In this document: positions 19,669-28,644 of the stretch, piece after piece
Numbering within the stretch: position 1 is the stretch's first letter
Layout: each line of letters starts with the position of its first letter
NCBI GenBank assembly: GCA_040285745.1
Contig: JAUFOR010000004.1
Span: forward strand, 1,178,001-1,242,000
DNA from: Barthelona sp. PCE
Taxonomy: Eukaryota > Metamonada: BaSk clade
DNA length: 64,000 bases
Direction of reading: 5' to 3'
Program-made: the position numbers and the translations under genes
The notes under the pieces: model-generated
Seen by the model: the letters and a program-made list of their open reading frames with translations, nothing else
The model's database searches: none
Told to the model about the DNA's origin: nothing

Positions 19669-20661
19669 CTATTGAGACTGTGTAAGTATCTGTGATTCCT
19701 CTTCACTATACCCAGTCAATGCTTTGAGGTTTTCAACCGCTGGTTTAATTATAATTTCTTCGTCTAAATTATTAATATGACCTTTTTCTTTTTCTTTTAT
19801 AAAATCATCATGTTCAGAATATCTCCAATCATATTTACGATCATGATACAACAACAATCTGTCTTGATATTCTGCTACATTACCAGAAAATGAACGTTTC
19901 GAAAAATCTAATTGTCGCAATCTATAAATAATTCTGTTAACTTCAATTTTTCGCTCTTCTTCTTCTATCTGATCTAATAAGAATGATTTATAATCTTCTA
20001 CAATATTTTCATCTTCGATACTATGATAAAGAGCAGAAATACTTAATAGTGAATAATCTTGGATAAAGGCAAAATCATTGGTAACAGAACGTTGAATCCA
20101 ATCACAACCCTTTGCATACGCATACTCCGCAGCACTGTGATCAATGTATTGACCAGCATATAAATCAGATATATAAGAATATAAGGATATGAATGGATGA
20201 ATGGAAGTAATATGAAAATTCAAAGTTTCTAACACACGCATTTCATAAAAACAAAAGCTTTCAATTGGGACATTATGTTTTATAAACATATCAGAACTAA
20301 ATAAACGATGACTACTGAATATTCTTTGTTCTTCCAATTTTGCACCCAAAATTAAGCAAACAATAATTAAAACTTCTGGCGGGTATGTTGCAACCGAATG
20401 TAAAACATAGAATCGTCGAAATAATGATAAACAACGATAAATTGTGGAGGGTTTTAACATTGGAGTTTCTGGTACAGATGCCCATTGTGCGTTGAGTGCT
20501 GACTTGATAAATGACTCATCGTTGACCCATTCGATAAGTTGATGACAATAATATGAGACTACTGCATGTTCTTCGGTGTGCAAAAGTTTTTTGGGATGTG
20601 AGAACTTCTCCTCCTTCCGCTTGTTTTGTCTGGAGATGAACGCTTCAGTCCAATCTTCCAT
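19669..20661 (-). CDS. CCNH: Cyclin H-like protein (CDK-activating kinase / TFIIH cyclin)
   Basis: 330 aa. The start MEDWTEAFISRQNKRK followed by LHTEEHAVVSYYCHQLIEW resembles the cyclin H N-terminus. The first cyclin box includes STIYRCLSLFRRFYVLHSV and PPEVLIIVCLILGAKLEEQR, matching the cyclin H/C group (F-K-R-F-Y-L-x-x-S-V ... A-F-L-A-C-K-x-x-E). The second box covers ~150-240. The C-terminal tail is helical and charged (IKEKEKGHINNLDEEIIIK), as in cyclin H. With CDK7 and MAT1, cyclin H forms the CAK module of TFIIH, acting on cell-cycle CDKs and the RNA polymerase II tail. Cyclin C is the alternative; tail and length favour H. It is divergent to the Ipi3-like gene over 80 bp. Confidence 0.7.
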   Translation of the reverse strand: MEDWTEAFISRQNKRKEEKFSHPKKLLHTEEHAVVSYYCHQLIEWVNDESFIKSALNAQWASVPETPMLKPSTIYRCLSLFRRFYVLHSVATYPPEVLIIVCLILGAKLEEQRIFSSHRLFSSDMFIKHNVPIESFCFYEMRVLETLNFHITSIHPFISLYSYISDLYAGQYIDHSAAEYAYAKGCDWIQRSVTNDFAFIQDYSLLSISALYHSIEDENIVEDYKSFLLDQIEEEERKIEVNRIIYRLRQLDFSKRSFSGNVAEYQDRLLLYHDRKYDWRYSEHDDFIKEKEKGHINNLDEEIIIKPAVENLKALTGYSEEESQILTQSQ

Positions 20662-20741
20662 AGAAAGGGATTAAAAGGAATATAATTCAAAAAACATGTT
20701 GTTACAACTATCTCCCTTTTCAGTGATATTTCAACCATATA
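20662..20741. promoter_or_regulatory. Bidirectional promoter between cyclin H and Ipi3-like genes
   Basis: 80 bp between divergent ATGs. The minus side reads TTCCTTTTAATCCCTTTCT directly before its ATG. The plus side has TATCTCCCTTTTCA (20709-20722) and a second TTTCAACC about 7 bases before the ATG. Confidence 0.5.
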
Positions 20742-21989
20742 ATGAATCCAACCGAAGTTCTATTAAGCATTTCGGAGGAGCAGAGGGCTCTTACAGTGTG
20801 GGATGCACGTCTTTTATCTAAAAGAAAAATTATTCAACTAGATGGATCTCCCATTGCACATACTCTATGCCTAATCGCACCGAACCACTTCTGTTACGCA
20901 GATTTAAATGGTCCATTTATTCACATGTATGACTGGAGTAGCAGCACTCGTTGCTTCCGTTCTTCATTACCCGCTGGTGGGTCTGAAACCGCTGACATGG
21001 CAACTGTGCTCTGTGCGTCAAGCACTGGTGACTACCTATTTGTTGGTACATCAAACGGCAACGTACACTGTTACGAACTCACAACTGGTACCTTGTTCAG
21101 AACATACAATGTTCATTTTGATGCTATCACAACCCTTTCATTTGCAGAGCACCAACGCCTTCTTGCAGTTGGCTCTAAGGGCGGTGTTGTTAAGCTGCTT
21201 GATTTCGTATCCAATCAGAAGAGTAGAAAGCATAGACCAATAACAATAACTGCTAATACTGCCGCTATAACAGGACTTTATATTTCAGTATCTGCACAAA
21301 CACCCATTCTGGTTGTTACTAGTGGTGATTGCTCAGTGCGTCTTTATCATATTGTCAATAATAGTGCACAATTAAGTTATTGTGTATACACAGCATCTCC
21401 CATTTCAGCTCTGGCGGTCAGCCAGATGGATCATGTGGCAGCAATGGGTACTGTCGCAGGCCAACTATATGTTCTTGATCTGACAATTAAGCCAACTGCA
21501 GTTAATTTGTCTCCTAAATCTAATAATTTGGGGAAAATTTCATCACTTTATATGGCACATAATGCAGCAACAATTGTTGTATCGTTTGCATCCAGGTCAG
21601 AAGCAAGCATTTTTGATCTTACTGGTTGTTTAATAGGTACTTTTAATGCCGCTCATGATGCAGGAACAGAATTTAGTATTAAAGCTTTATATGCAAGATC
21701 TAGTATTGCAGAAGGTCTGTTCTCATCAGAAGCAGTGCGTAAAGTACCGCCGTTTAGATCAGTTATAACTATTCCTAGATTTGAAATTGAAATGGAGTAT
21801 GTGGAGAATGATGAATTACTTGAAGAACAAAGTGCTTCATTATCACAGGAGTTGATGAAAGACGTGAGTCGAGCGTTTGACGGAGACCTTAGAGACTGTA
21901 CTGAAGATAGTGATGTGAGATATTGGCGTAATTTGGCTATGTCTCTTTATGCTAAACAAGCTTCAGAATTTCAGGATAGTTTACAATAG
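20742..21989 (+). CDS. WD40 protein, Ipi3/WDR18-like (Rix1 ribosome-biogenesis complex)
   Basis: 415 aa. A seven-blade WD40 propeller with the Ipi3/WDR18 pattern: LFVGTSNGNVHCYELTTGTL then FRTYNVHFDAITTLSFAEH, matching the family phrase W-E-x-x-T-G-x-L-L-x-x-x-x-x-H-Y-x-x-V-(T/S)-C-L. SGDCSVRLYHI and GTVAGQLYVLDL are later blades. The C-terminal ~60 residues are acidic and helical (EYVENDELLEEQSASLSQE), as in Ipi3, where that tail contributes to complex assembly. Ipi3/WDR18 works with Rix1/PELP1 and Ipi1/TEX10 in 60S pre-ribosome maturation and rRNA processing in the nucleus. Blade motifs are degenerate (few WD pairs), so a different WD40 family is possible. Confidence 0.6.
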   Translation: MNPTEVLLSISEEQRALTVWDARLLSKRKIIQLDGSPIAHTLCLIAPNHFCYADLNGPFIHMYDWSSSTRCFRSSLPAGGSETADMATVLCASSTGDYLFVGTSNGNVHCYELTTGTLFRTYNVHFDAITTLSFAEHQRLLAVGSKGGVVKLLDFVSNQKSRKHRPITITANTAAITGLYISVSAQTPILVVTSGDCSVRLYHIVNNSAQLSYCVYTASPISALAVSQMDHVAAMGTVAGQLYVLDLTIKPTAVNLSPKSNNLGKISSLYMAHNAATIVVSFASRSEASIFDLTGCLIGTFNAAHDAGTEFSIKALYARSSIAEGLFSSEAVRKVPPFRSVITIPRFEIEMEYVENDELLEEQSASLSQELMKDVSRAFDGDLRDCTEDSDVRYWRNLAMSLYAKQASEFQDSLQ

Positions 21990-22004
21990 AATTACAAGTA
22001 AAAG

Positions 22005-22412
22005 CTAAGAGGTCTTTACGGGGGCTGTAGCAGCAGGATTAGCATTAGCAGCAGGTAACTTTCCTTGTGCCTCAAGATTGTTCTTCATCTCGCGCTCTAT
22101 GTTCCATTGGCGTGCCACTGCCTCGTGGTAGGGATCAGATTTGATGTTGTGGACCCTTTCAGGAGCCTCAATATCCTCAGGATCGACAGTAAAATCAACT
22201 TCATTGGATGTCATGTACATTGCGGGGTTGTGAATATATGCAGGGTTGATTCGCTTGTTCAGGGCACGGCTCAAACGATTGAATGCATCCTTGGAATCTT
22301 CTTTGGTCAGATTGGGTTCGTTTTCAAGTTGATGACCTCCAGATGAATGTGGTGGGAGCGGCATATCTTCCCTTGTCAGTGTCTCTACGTTTCCTTCAAC
22401 CTTCATTGACAT
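22005..22412 (-). CDS. Hypothetical small hydrophilic protein (135 aa)
   Basis: No recognised domain. It is hydrophilic and probably partly disordered, with a central folded-looking part (SKDAFNRLSRALNKRINPAY, NPAMYMTSNEVDFTVDPED) and a helical stretch (YHEAVARQWNIEREMKNNLE). It ends in an Ala/Pro-rich tail. A second ATG lies at codon 3. TTCTCCTCATT is ~12 bases upstream of the ATG, which supports it as a real gene. It is convergent with the Ipi3-like gene (15 bp between stops) and divergent to the small frameshifted gene at 22485. Confidence 0.55.
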   Translation of the reverse strand: MSMKVEGNVETLTREDMPLPPHSSGGHQLENEPNLTKEDSKDAFNRLSRALNKRINPAYIHNPAMYMTSNEVDFTVDPEDIEAPERVHNIKSDPYHEAVARQWNIEREMKNNLEAQGKLPAANANPAATAPVKTS

Positions 22413-22484
22413 TTTGTGCTTGAATGAGGAGAACTATGATTTAACATAAATCTAAGCACCAATTTCTCCTCTTTGTCTGGCACA

Positions 22485-22624
22485 ATGGTTGATTATGACA
22501 ATTCAAAATCTGTTTCTGATGTTTAAAAACTGGTAAACAAAGCAAAATATGTGAACCTGCAGTTTTGGATAGAAGGGTGGAAAAGCTCATTGAGCAATTC
22601 ATTATCCCATCTGCGAAGCAGTAG
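22485..22624 (+). pseudogene. Hidden ~46-codon gene broken by one apparent 1-base frameshift
   Basis: TTTCTCCTCTTTG (22463-22475) precedes ATG 22485, which opens MVDYDNSKSVSDV and then meets TAA in a TTTAAAAA homopolymer (~22520-22530). The frame that continues reads LKTGKQSKICEP, then AVLDRRVEKLIEQFIIPSAK and Gln, to TAG at 22622-22624. The 140-nt span is one base short of a multiple of three; one more T or A in the homopolymer would join the two halves. Composition of both parts looks coding and the promoter motif is in the normal place. Either the gene is damaged or the assembly has a homopolymer error. No family recognised. The remaining 110 bp up to the ABC transporter hold only its promoter. 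Confidence 0.45.
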
Positions 22625-22734
22625 CGTATCTAAGCACACACTTTTAGGCTAATAAAAATATTAATAAGTTGAGATGTGAGCCTCAATTGATAGTTTTCTC
22701 ACATTGTCTTTTTCCCCCTTTTCACCAACTCAAA

Positions 22735-25700
22735 ATGCCAACAGCAATTGAACTGGATGGCAAGGCATCTAAGGATGGCCAAAAACCTAAGGATAGCAGT
22801 GCAGCCAATGATGAAGAACTCGAGAAGAATATCGAGAAGGAAGTTATTAAAGACTCCTTTGGATTCCCCAGAGTTGCACAAGGTAGATTTAAGGACGATT
22901 ACAGACACCAGGGCTTTTTTAGTGCAATTTTATTTGGTTTTATGACTCGTATGTTATCTAATGGAATCAATGAACCATTGGATAATGATGATTTCATCCA
23001 ACAAGATAAGAAGCGTGAGATAACTGCGGCATATAAACGCTATAAGACTTATAGTGCTCAGCATCCTGATAAAACAATTTTTCGATGTATACTCAATACA
23101 AATAAGATGGATTTCTTTTTGGGAGGTCTATTTCGTTTCCTAAGTGATGCTTGTGGATATCTTAACCCATTAGTATTAAGAGAACTATTGAAATTAGTTG
23201 AAACACCTGATCTTGAGTGGAGTACTTTGTTAAAGTACTCAGTGGGAATGTTTTTGCTTTCATTCTTTCTCAGTCTATTTTCTAATCATTTCTTCTTTAA
23301 GATGATGAGATTAGGTTTAGTATTTACTTCAGTATCTTCTAATGCAATATTCGAAAAAGCTTCCAGGCTTAAATTTTCTGTTGTTAGTGAACAGACTGTT
23401 GGCAAATTAACACAAGATATGAATACACACACCCTTCGATTTGAATTCTTTATTCAACAATTCCATCGTTTATGGTCTATTCCCGTCCAAATTGTTATAA
23501 CCTTCCTCATCCTCTGGGATACAATAGGGTCATCTATGCTTTATGGTATTTTTGTCTTTTTAGTTGTTGCTATCATCCAATACTTCCTTTCCAAGGCAAT
23601 TTCTAAGCGTAGAAAGGCTTCAAATAAGGTTGCTGATAAGAGAGTTGATGCCGTTAGCGAAATGCTTAATACTTTTGAAACTGTTCGACTAAACGCTTGG
23701 GAAGATCAATACGAAGCTTCTATCAACAAGACAAGAGATGAAGAGATTGGTCTGCTGTACTCAATGGGTAAATTAAGTGTGGCTAATCGATTTTTAGGTA
23801 GATCACTGCCTGTTATAGCTTCAGCTCTTAGTTTCACTGTGAAGGCACTTAATGATGAAGCGCTTACCCCGTCGGTTGTCTTCACAACACTGACACTGTT
23901 TGAGAGCCTGAGTTTCCCTGTGACCTTCGCTTCAAGATTAGTTGAATTATCCATTGATGGATATCATTCAATCATCCGCCTGAATGAACTATTGCAAATG
24001 GAGGAAGTTGAAGAGTCATGTTGTGACAACTGTCTTGACGATGATGTTGTAGTTCATGTTACCCCAGAGGAGGGTGGTTTCACATATATGGATAACAAGT
24101 TTAAACTTGACATTGACATCAATATTAAGAAGGGAGAGTACGTTGGTATATGTGGTAAGGTTGCCAGTGGTAAGACATCATTGTTGAATGCAGTTCTTGG
24201 TGAGTTAAACAACACTGCAAAGAAGGTGGTACCTGAGAAATTGAGTTACGTACCCCAAACACCTTGGGTTTTCAACGCAACAATCCGAAACAACGTCATT
24301 CTTACAGGAGAGTTCGATAGACAACGTTTTGAAGACGTTTTATATGTGTGCGGACTTGGTCCTGATATCCAACAACTTGGTGGTGATCTCGTTGAGGTCG
24401 GATCAAAGGGTGTTGTCCTCAGTGGTGGACAGCAGCAACGTATCAACCTTGCACGTGCTTTATACAACGACACCGAGGTGTATCTTTTGGATGATGTCCT
24501 GAGTGCTGTGGATGCGCATGTTGGCGAACATATTGTTGCCAATGTTCTTAGTGAGAACGGTTACCTGGCTGAGAAGACCAGAGTCGTTGTCACACATCAC
24601 GTACATTACTTACATGGTTGCGACCGCATCATTGTTCTGGATGAAGGAACGGTGTCTGCTGAAGGAACATTTACTGAACTAATGGAGACATCTCCTCTGT
24701 TTAAGGACCTGCTACAGGCTGAAGAAGAGGATGATGAAGAAGAGGAAGATGAAAAGATGGAGATTGATGTTGTTGAAAGTGAAGATGAGAAAGAGATCGA
24801 CACACGTGAGTGGGCTGAATGTATTGGTAAGGGTGAAAAGCGCAAGCTCGTTAGCTCAGAAGGCTATGCACGTGGTAAGATTCCAGTACATTTGTACAAA
24901 CTGTGGTTTTCATACATTGGGAAAGCACTTCTTGTATTTTTCCTGGTCACCGTCTTATTAGTACCTATCTTCAAGCTATTCAGTGATAAATGGCTCGCCA
25001 CGTGGTCTGATTCATACACACAGACAACACCAGAGCATGGAACGATGTACTACCTTCAAATATATGGAGTTTTGATCGCAGTATATTTACTTTTCGTCTT
25101 TGTGAGTAACACAGTTAACATGAAGATTGTATACCACGTAGCGAACACTTTACATCGCCGGTTAATCAAGAATATTGTTACTTTAACCCAACGATTTTTT
25201 GATGTAACACCTTCAGGACGTATTCTTAATAGATTTGGTTCAGATTTCACTGCGAAAATTGACAGTTCAATGAACTGGGTGTTTAACGAGTTTGTACGTA
25301 ATATTCTTAATATTTTAACACAATTATCGCTTATTACTTATGTTTTCCCAACATTTTTAATTATCGTCATTCCAATGACGTTCATATACTGGTGGGTCGC
25401 ACGCCGATATCGCGCAGGTACAGTTGAAATACAACGCTTAACAAGTGTTGCAAGTTCGTTTATTTACAGTTCGTTCACTGAGCTACTTGATGGTCTCACA
25501 ACGCTCCGTGCTTTTGACATGGAGGAATATCTGTGCAAACGCCACGAGCATCTCCTAAAGCGTCGTGAAACAATAAGATTCATGAAGATTGGTGCTTTCC
25601 GTTGGTCGGGACTTCGTCTTGAAACAATTTCTGCTTTTATTGTCTTTGTTACAGTTGCATTCTCATTCTTCTTCCCCTCTGTATCTGCTGCAGAAGCTGG

Positions 25701-26631
25701 TCTTGCTATCTCTTATGCGTTGAACTGTTCTGCCTCTTTCGGATGGTTAGTGCTTGTCTCTGCTGAGTTGGATATGATTTTTGCTGCAGTCGAACGTGTA
25801 CATGAGTACGCCACGGTTGAGGGTGAGAATAACCGTGAAGGTGTTATCGTTAACGGTTGGCCTAACAAAGGAGACATTGAATTCAAAAACGTGAGCTGTA
25901 GATACGCTCCTGAACTTCCTGATGTGCTGAAGGAGATTAGTTTTACAGTCAAACATGGAGATAGAGTTGGTATTTGTGGTCGTTCTGGTGGTAGTAAGTC
26001 GACACTTATCAACACTCTAATGCAAATTATGCCGGAAGGTTGTATCCAGGGTGCTATTATTATTGATGGAGAAAATGCTACAGAGATGCCAAAGGTGCAA
26101 GTAAGAAGAGCCGTTACAATTATTCCTCAGAAGCCTGCACTTTTCTTTGCTTCAGTACGCAAGAACCTTGATGTCTTTGATGAATACGATGATGAACAAT
26201 TATGGGACATCATCGATCGTGTTGGTATGAAGGAGTATTTTGAAGAGAGAGAAGGTTTAGATTCTCAAATTGCTGAGAGTGGTACCAATCTTTCAAAGGG
26301 TCAAAGTCAGCTGTTATGTTTAGCTCGTGCTCTTTTAACCAAGAAGAAGATCGTACTGTTGGATGAAGCAACTGCCAGCGTTGATTTCCATACCGATATG
26401 ATGATCAATAAGGTATTAACAGAGGACTTTAATGATTGCCTTGTGATCAAGATTGCTCATCGTTTAAGCACTCTTGTTGACTGCAATAAGGTCCTTGTCA
26501 TGGGTGACGGCAGATTGCTTGAGCACGGTCATCCCGGTGATCTCTTAAGAGATAAGCAAAGTGAGTTTTTCAAACTTGCAAGCAGTCTTGGTGAGCATGA
26601 AATGCAACAATTGCTTTCAATGTTATCATAA
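22735..26631 (+). CDS. ABC transporter, subfamily C (MRP type, two TMD-NBD halves)
   Basis: 1298 aa from ATG 22735 (an upstream in-frame extension begins with TTG and is rejected; TTTTTCCCCCTTTTCACC sits just before this ATG). Order: cytosolic lead, TMD1 (~120-430), NBD1, acidic linker (~663-690), TMD2 (~720-1030), NBD2. There is no TMD0, so it is the short ABCC4-like form. NBD1 has GKVASGKTSLL (~475), LSGGQQQRINLARAL, and LLDDVLSAVD with Asp in place of the catalytic Glu, as usual for ABCC NBD1. NBD2 has LSKGQSQLLCLARAL, VLLDEATASVD and IAHRLSTL, but its Walker A is GRSGGSKST, lacking the Gly before Lys. Family role: ATP-driven export of organic anions, conjugates or drugs; substrate unknown. 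Confidence 0.88.
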   Translation: MPTAIELDGKASKDGQKPKDSSAANDEELEKNIEKEVIKDSFGFPRVAQGRFKDDYRHQGFFSAILFGFMTRMLSNGINEPLDNDDFIQQDKKREITAAYKRYKTYSAQHPDKTIFRCILNTNKMDFFLGGLFRFLSDACGYLNPLVLRELLKLVETPDLEWSTLLKYSVGMFLLSFFLSLFSNHFFFKMMRLGLVFTSVSSNAIFEKASRLKFSVVSEQTVGKLTQDMNTHTLRFEFFIQQFHRLWSIPVQIVITFLILWDTIGSSMLYGIFVFLVVAIIQYFLSKAISKRRKASNKVADKRVDAVSEMLNTFETVRLNAWEDQYEASINKTRDEEIGLLYSMGKLSVANRFLGRSLPVIASALSFTVKALNDEALTPSVVFTTLTLFESLSFPVTFASRLVELSIDGYHSIIRLNELLQMEEVEESCCDNCLDDDVVVHVTPEEGGFTYMDNKFKLDIDINIKKGEYVGICGKVASGKTSLLNAVLGELNNTAKKVVPEKLSYVPQTPWVFNATIRNNVILTGEFDRQRFEDVLYVCGLGPDIQQLGGDLVEVGSKGVVLSGGQQQRINLARALYNDTEVYLLDDVLSAVDAHVGEHIVANVLSENGYLAEKTRVVVTHHVHYLHGCDRIIVLDEGTVSAEGTFTELMETSPLFKDLLQAEEEDDEEEEDEKMEIDVVESEDEKEIDTREWAECIGKGEKRKLVSSEGYARGKIPVHLYKLWFSYIGKALLVFFLVTVLLVPIFKLFSDKWLATWSDSYTQTTPEHGTMYYLQIYGVLIAVYLLFVFVSNTVNMKIVYHVANTLHRRLIKNIVTLTQRFFDVTPSGRILNRFGSDFTAKIDSSMNWVFNEFVRNILNILTQLSLITYVFPTFLIIVIPMTFIYWWVARRYRAGTVEIQRLTSVASSFIYSSFTELLDGLTTLRAFDMEEYLCKRHEHLLKRRETIRFMKIGAFRWSGLRLETISAFIVFVTVAFSFFFPSVSAAEAGLAISYALNCSASFGWLVLVSAELDMIFAAVERVHEYATVEGENNREGVIVNGWPNKGDIEFKNVSCRYAPELPDVLKEISFTVKHGDRVGICGRSGGSKSTLINTLMQIMPEGCIQGAIIIDGENATEMPKVQVRRAVTIIPQKPALFFASVRKNLDVFDEYDDEQLWDIIDRVGMKEYFEEREGLDSQIAESGTNLSKGQSQLLCLARALLTKKKIVLLDEATASVDFHTDMMINKVLTEDFNDCLVIKIAHRLSTLVDCNKVLVMGDGRLLEHGHPGDLLRDKQSEFFKLASSLGEHEMQQLLSMLS

Positions 26632-26673
26632 AATAATATTCGCACTGAAAACGTGCATAGTAAAAATTTATTC

Positions 26674-28578
26674 TTAATTATTATGAAATGGAAAAACTGA
26701 TTCAATGTATTCACACTCAGTTAGAAAGTCTTGCATGCGTACATGTGATACACTCACATCCATCACTGCATCGCCTCTACACTCCACGTTATACACGTGC
26801 ATGGTAAGCGTTGAATTGGTGTAGACCATTGCTGTGAAGATCTGATCTGATCCGCAATAGTATCGAACTGTATTGTTGTTCATGGCCTCCTCCAATAATA
26901 TATCCACTGAATCCCAAGCAATTAACTTCTCAGCCTCACCATCAATTCTATATATACCGTTCTTGAACACAGCTATGTTTGCGGAAACAAAACAAATGAA
27001 ATCCTTCAGTGCCAAATTCACTTTAGCAGCCCCTTCAACAGCAACACATAAACCTGAGGAGCGCATGCTCAGTATATACATGTCCTTATTGAAGGGATTA
27101 AAGTAGTTACAGCTTTGATCAGACGTGAACGTTTTCTTGACAACTGACCACCCATCTTCGTTTCTCTTGCCAACAACAAGCACGGTGCTGGTCTCCAACA
27201 CGATCTCATCCTCTGCTATGGATAAAGGTGAGAAAGGTGAAAAAATATCATTCTGGAAACTGAACAAATCAGTAGATTCGCTCTCAGCTTCTCTTGTGTA
27301 CACCGTGTAAAGATAGTATGTGCTGCTCCTTGTCTCCCCCTGGACATATTCCATTCGATAAAAGACTGGCGTGTTCTTCAAAAACCCCATGCAATACACA
27401 TAATCATCTGTTTCATGGATCATACCAGCATATCTGAATGATGAGACGTCCCTGCCACATAGATACTGCTGACAAGCATCATTATCTGTGTATAAAAGAG
27501 TATCTTGACGTTTCTCAATTGAGCATGATTTAACTGATTTAAAAGGTCTTGAAGGATGGTTTCCATAAAATAACTTGTTCTTGGTGACATCTATGAACAC
27601 AAAACCGTCATTACGCCAGAAAACTATTGTATTAAAAAACACAGTAAACTGAGTGAAATCCAAAGAAGGAATATTTGACCCATTTGTTGATAATCTAGCA
27701 CCGCTCATCAGAATATTGGACGATAGATAACAGAATTCAACATTTGATCTTATATCAAAATCTTTTGAGAAGGAAAAAAAAAGAGAAAAAATATTTAGAG
27801 AACCTTCTATAGGAAATTGATTAAATGTACCATTCTGGAACACAAACATCCACAGCCGTACCGAGGATCTTCCAATAAAAATCAATTCAGAATCTTCTTT
27901 GTAACGTAAAAGGATTGGTTTCTGTACTAAACGTAATTGCCATACAGATGATTGTTGAACAAATGGCATACTATCAAACATAATCTCACTTCCATTGTAC
28001 CACATCAGTGATGGGGTTTGTTTGCCATTTAAATCAAATGACAATACACATTCAGTATTGGTAAAACTTATATAATTTAATCTTGGGTTGGAAAGAGGAA
28101 TTGGTTTTTCTGTTAGAATACGGCGATCACAGATATATATAGACTCTGAAATACCAACCATATCTCCGCAGCATAACCATAAGAATCCCTCCTCAAAGGT
28201 TGCGAAAGATTGAAACGAAGAATAATCATTTTCAAATTGAACTGCCACTGCATCTGAATCATCGCTGAATATCACAAAATGGTGCCTATCGAGCATAAGA
28301 ACGTCTCTAGGTGTCTGGGGAAGCTCTAACTCAAGTTCTTCGCAAAAATTCCCTTTATCAAGTACAAATATCTTCTGGATTACCTTTCCAAACTCAATCT
28401 TCTCGGGAACAGACATCCAATATACGATGCTCTTCTCCCATTGGGCAGTGCGGAATGTTGGAAACCCAAAACGATGTGAAAGATTCCCAATAACTCGTTC
28501 ACTTTCTAATTCAAAAGCGAATTTATCCCCTGGTTCCTTAAACTGACAAAGAGTTCCCTGTGCAGAAAAGCTATGCAT
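26674..28578 (-). CDS. Hypothetical protein, predicted beta-propeller (634 aa)
   Basis: Throughout, short hydrophobic beta strands alternate with polar turns at a period fitting propeller blades (e.g. SIVYWMSVPEKIEFG, RHHFVIFSDDSDAVAVQFE, SELIFIGRSSVRLWMFVFQN). No canonical WD dipeptide array, signal peptide or TM segment. It resembles in style the neighbouring 28645-30558 and 39983-42145 products, suggesting a lineage-specific family, though I cannot align them confidently by eye. Divergent to the 28645 gene and convergent with the ABC transporter (42 bp between stops). Function unknown. Confidence 0.55.
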   Translation of the reverse strand: MHSFSAQGTLCQFKEPGDKFAFELESERVIGNLSHRFGFPTFRTAQWEKSIVYWMSVPEKIEFGKVIQKIFVLDKGNFCEELELELPQTPRDVLMLDRHHFVIFSDDSDAVAVQFENDYSSFQSFATFEEGFLWLCCGDMVGISESIYICDRRILTEKPIPLSNPRLNYISFTNTECVLSFDLNGKQTPSLMWYNGSEIMFDSMPFVQQSSVWQLRLVQKPILLRYKEDSELIFIGRSSVRLWMFVFQNGTFNQFPIEGSLNIFSLFFSFSKDFDIRSNVEFCYLSSNILMSGARLSTNGSNIPSLDFTQFTVFFNTIVFWRNDGFVFIDVTKNKLFYGNHPSRPFKSVKSCSIEKRQDTLLYTDNDACQQYLCGRDVSSFRYAGMIHETDDYVYCMGFLKNTPVFYRMEYVQGETRSSTYYLYTVYTREAESESTDLFSFQNDIFSPFSPLSIAEDEIVLETSTVLVVGKRNEDGWSVVKKTFTSDQSCNYFNPFNKDMYILSMRSSGLCVAVEGAAKVNLALKDFICFVSANIAVFKNGIYRIDGEAEKLIAWDSVDILLEEAMNNNTVRYYCGSDQIFTAMVYTNSTLTMHVYNVECRGDAVMDVSVSHVRMQDFLTECEYIESVFPFHNN

Positions 28579-28644
28579 GAAATGTGGAGTTAAAACGTAA
28601 ACAACTTTTCTTCTCTTTACTTTATTTTGTCAAATTTTTTTGTT
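28579..28644. promoter_or_regulatory. Bidirectional promoter between two propeller-like genes
   Basis: 66 bp separate the ATGs of the 28578 (minus) and 28645 (plus) genes. The plus strand carries CTTTTCTTCTCTTTAC (28603-28618) and a T-run before its ATG. The minus side has TTTTAACTCCACATTTC next to its ATG, a weak form of the motif. Confidence 0.4.

Noticed and set aside
19557-19700. Short plus-strand frame at the end of the cyclin H gene
   Set aside because: Asn/Ile-rich as expected from AT-rich DNA, and without an initiator-like motif.
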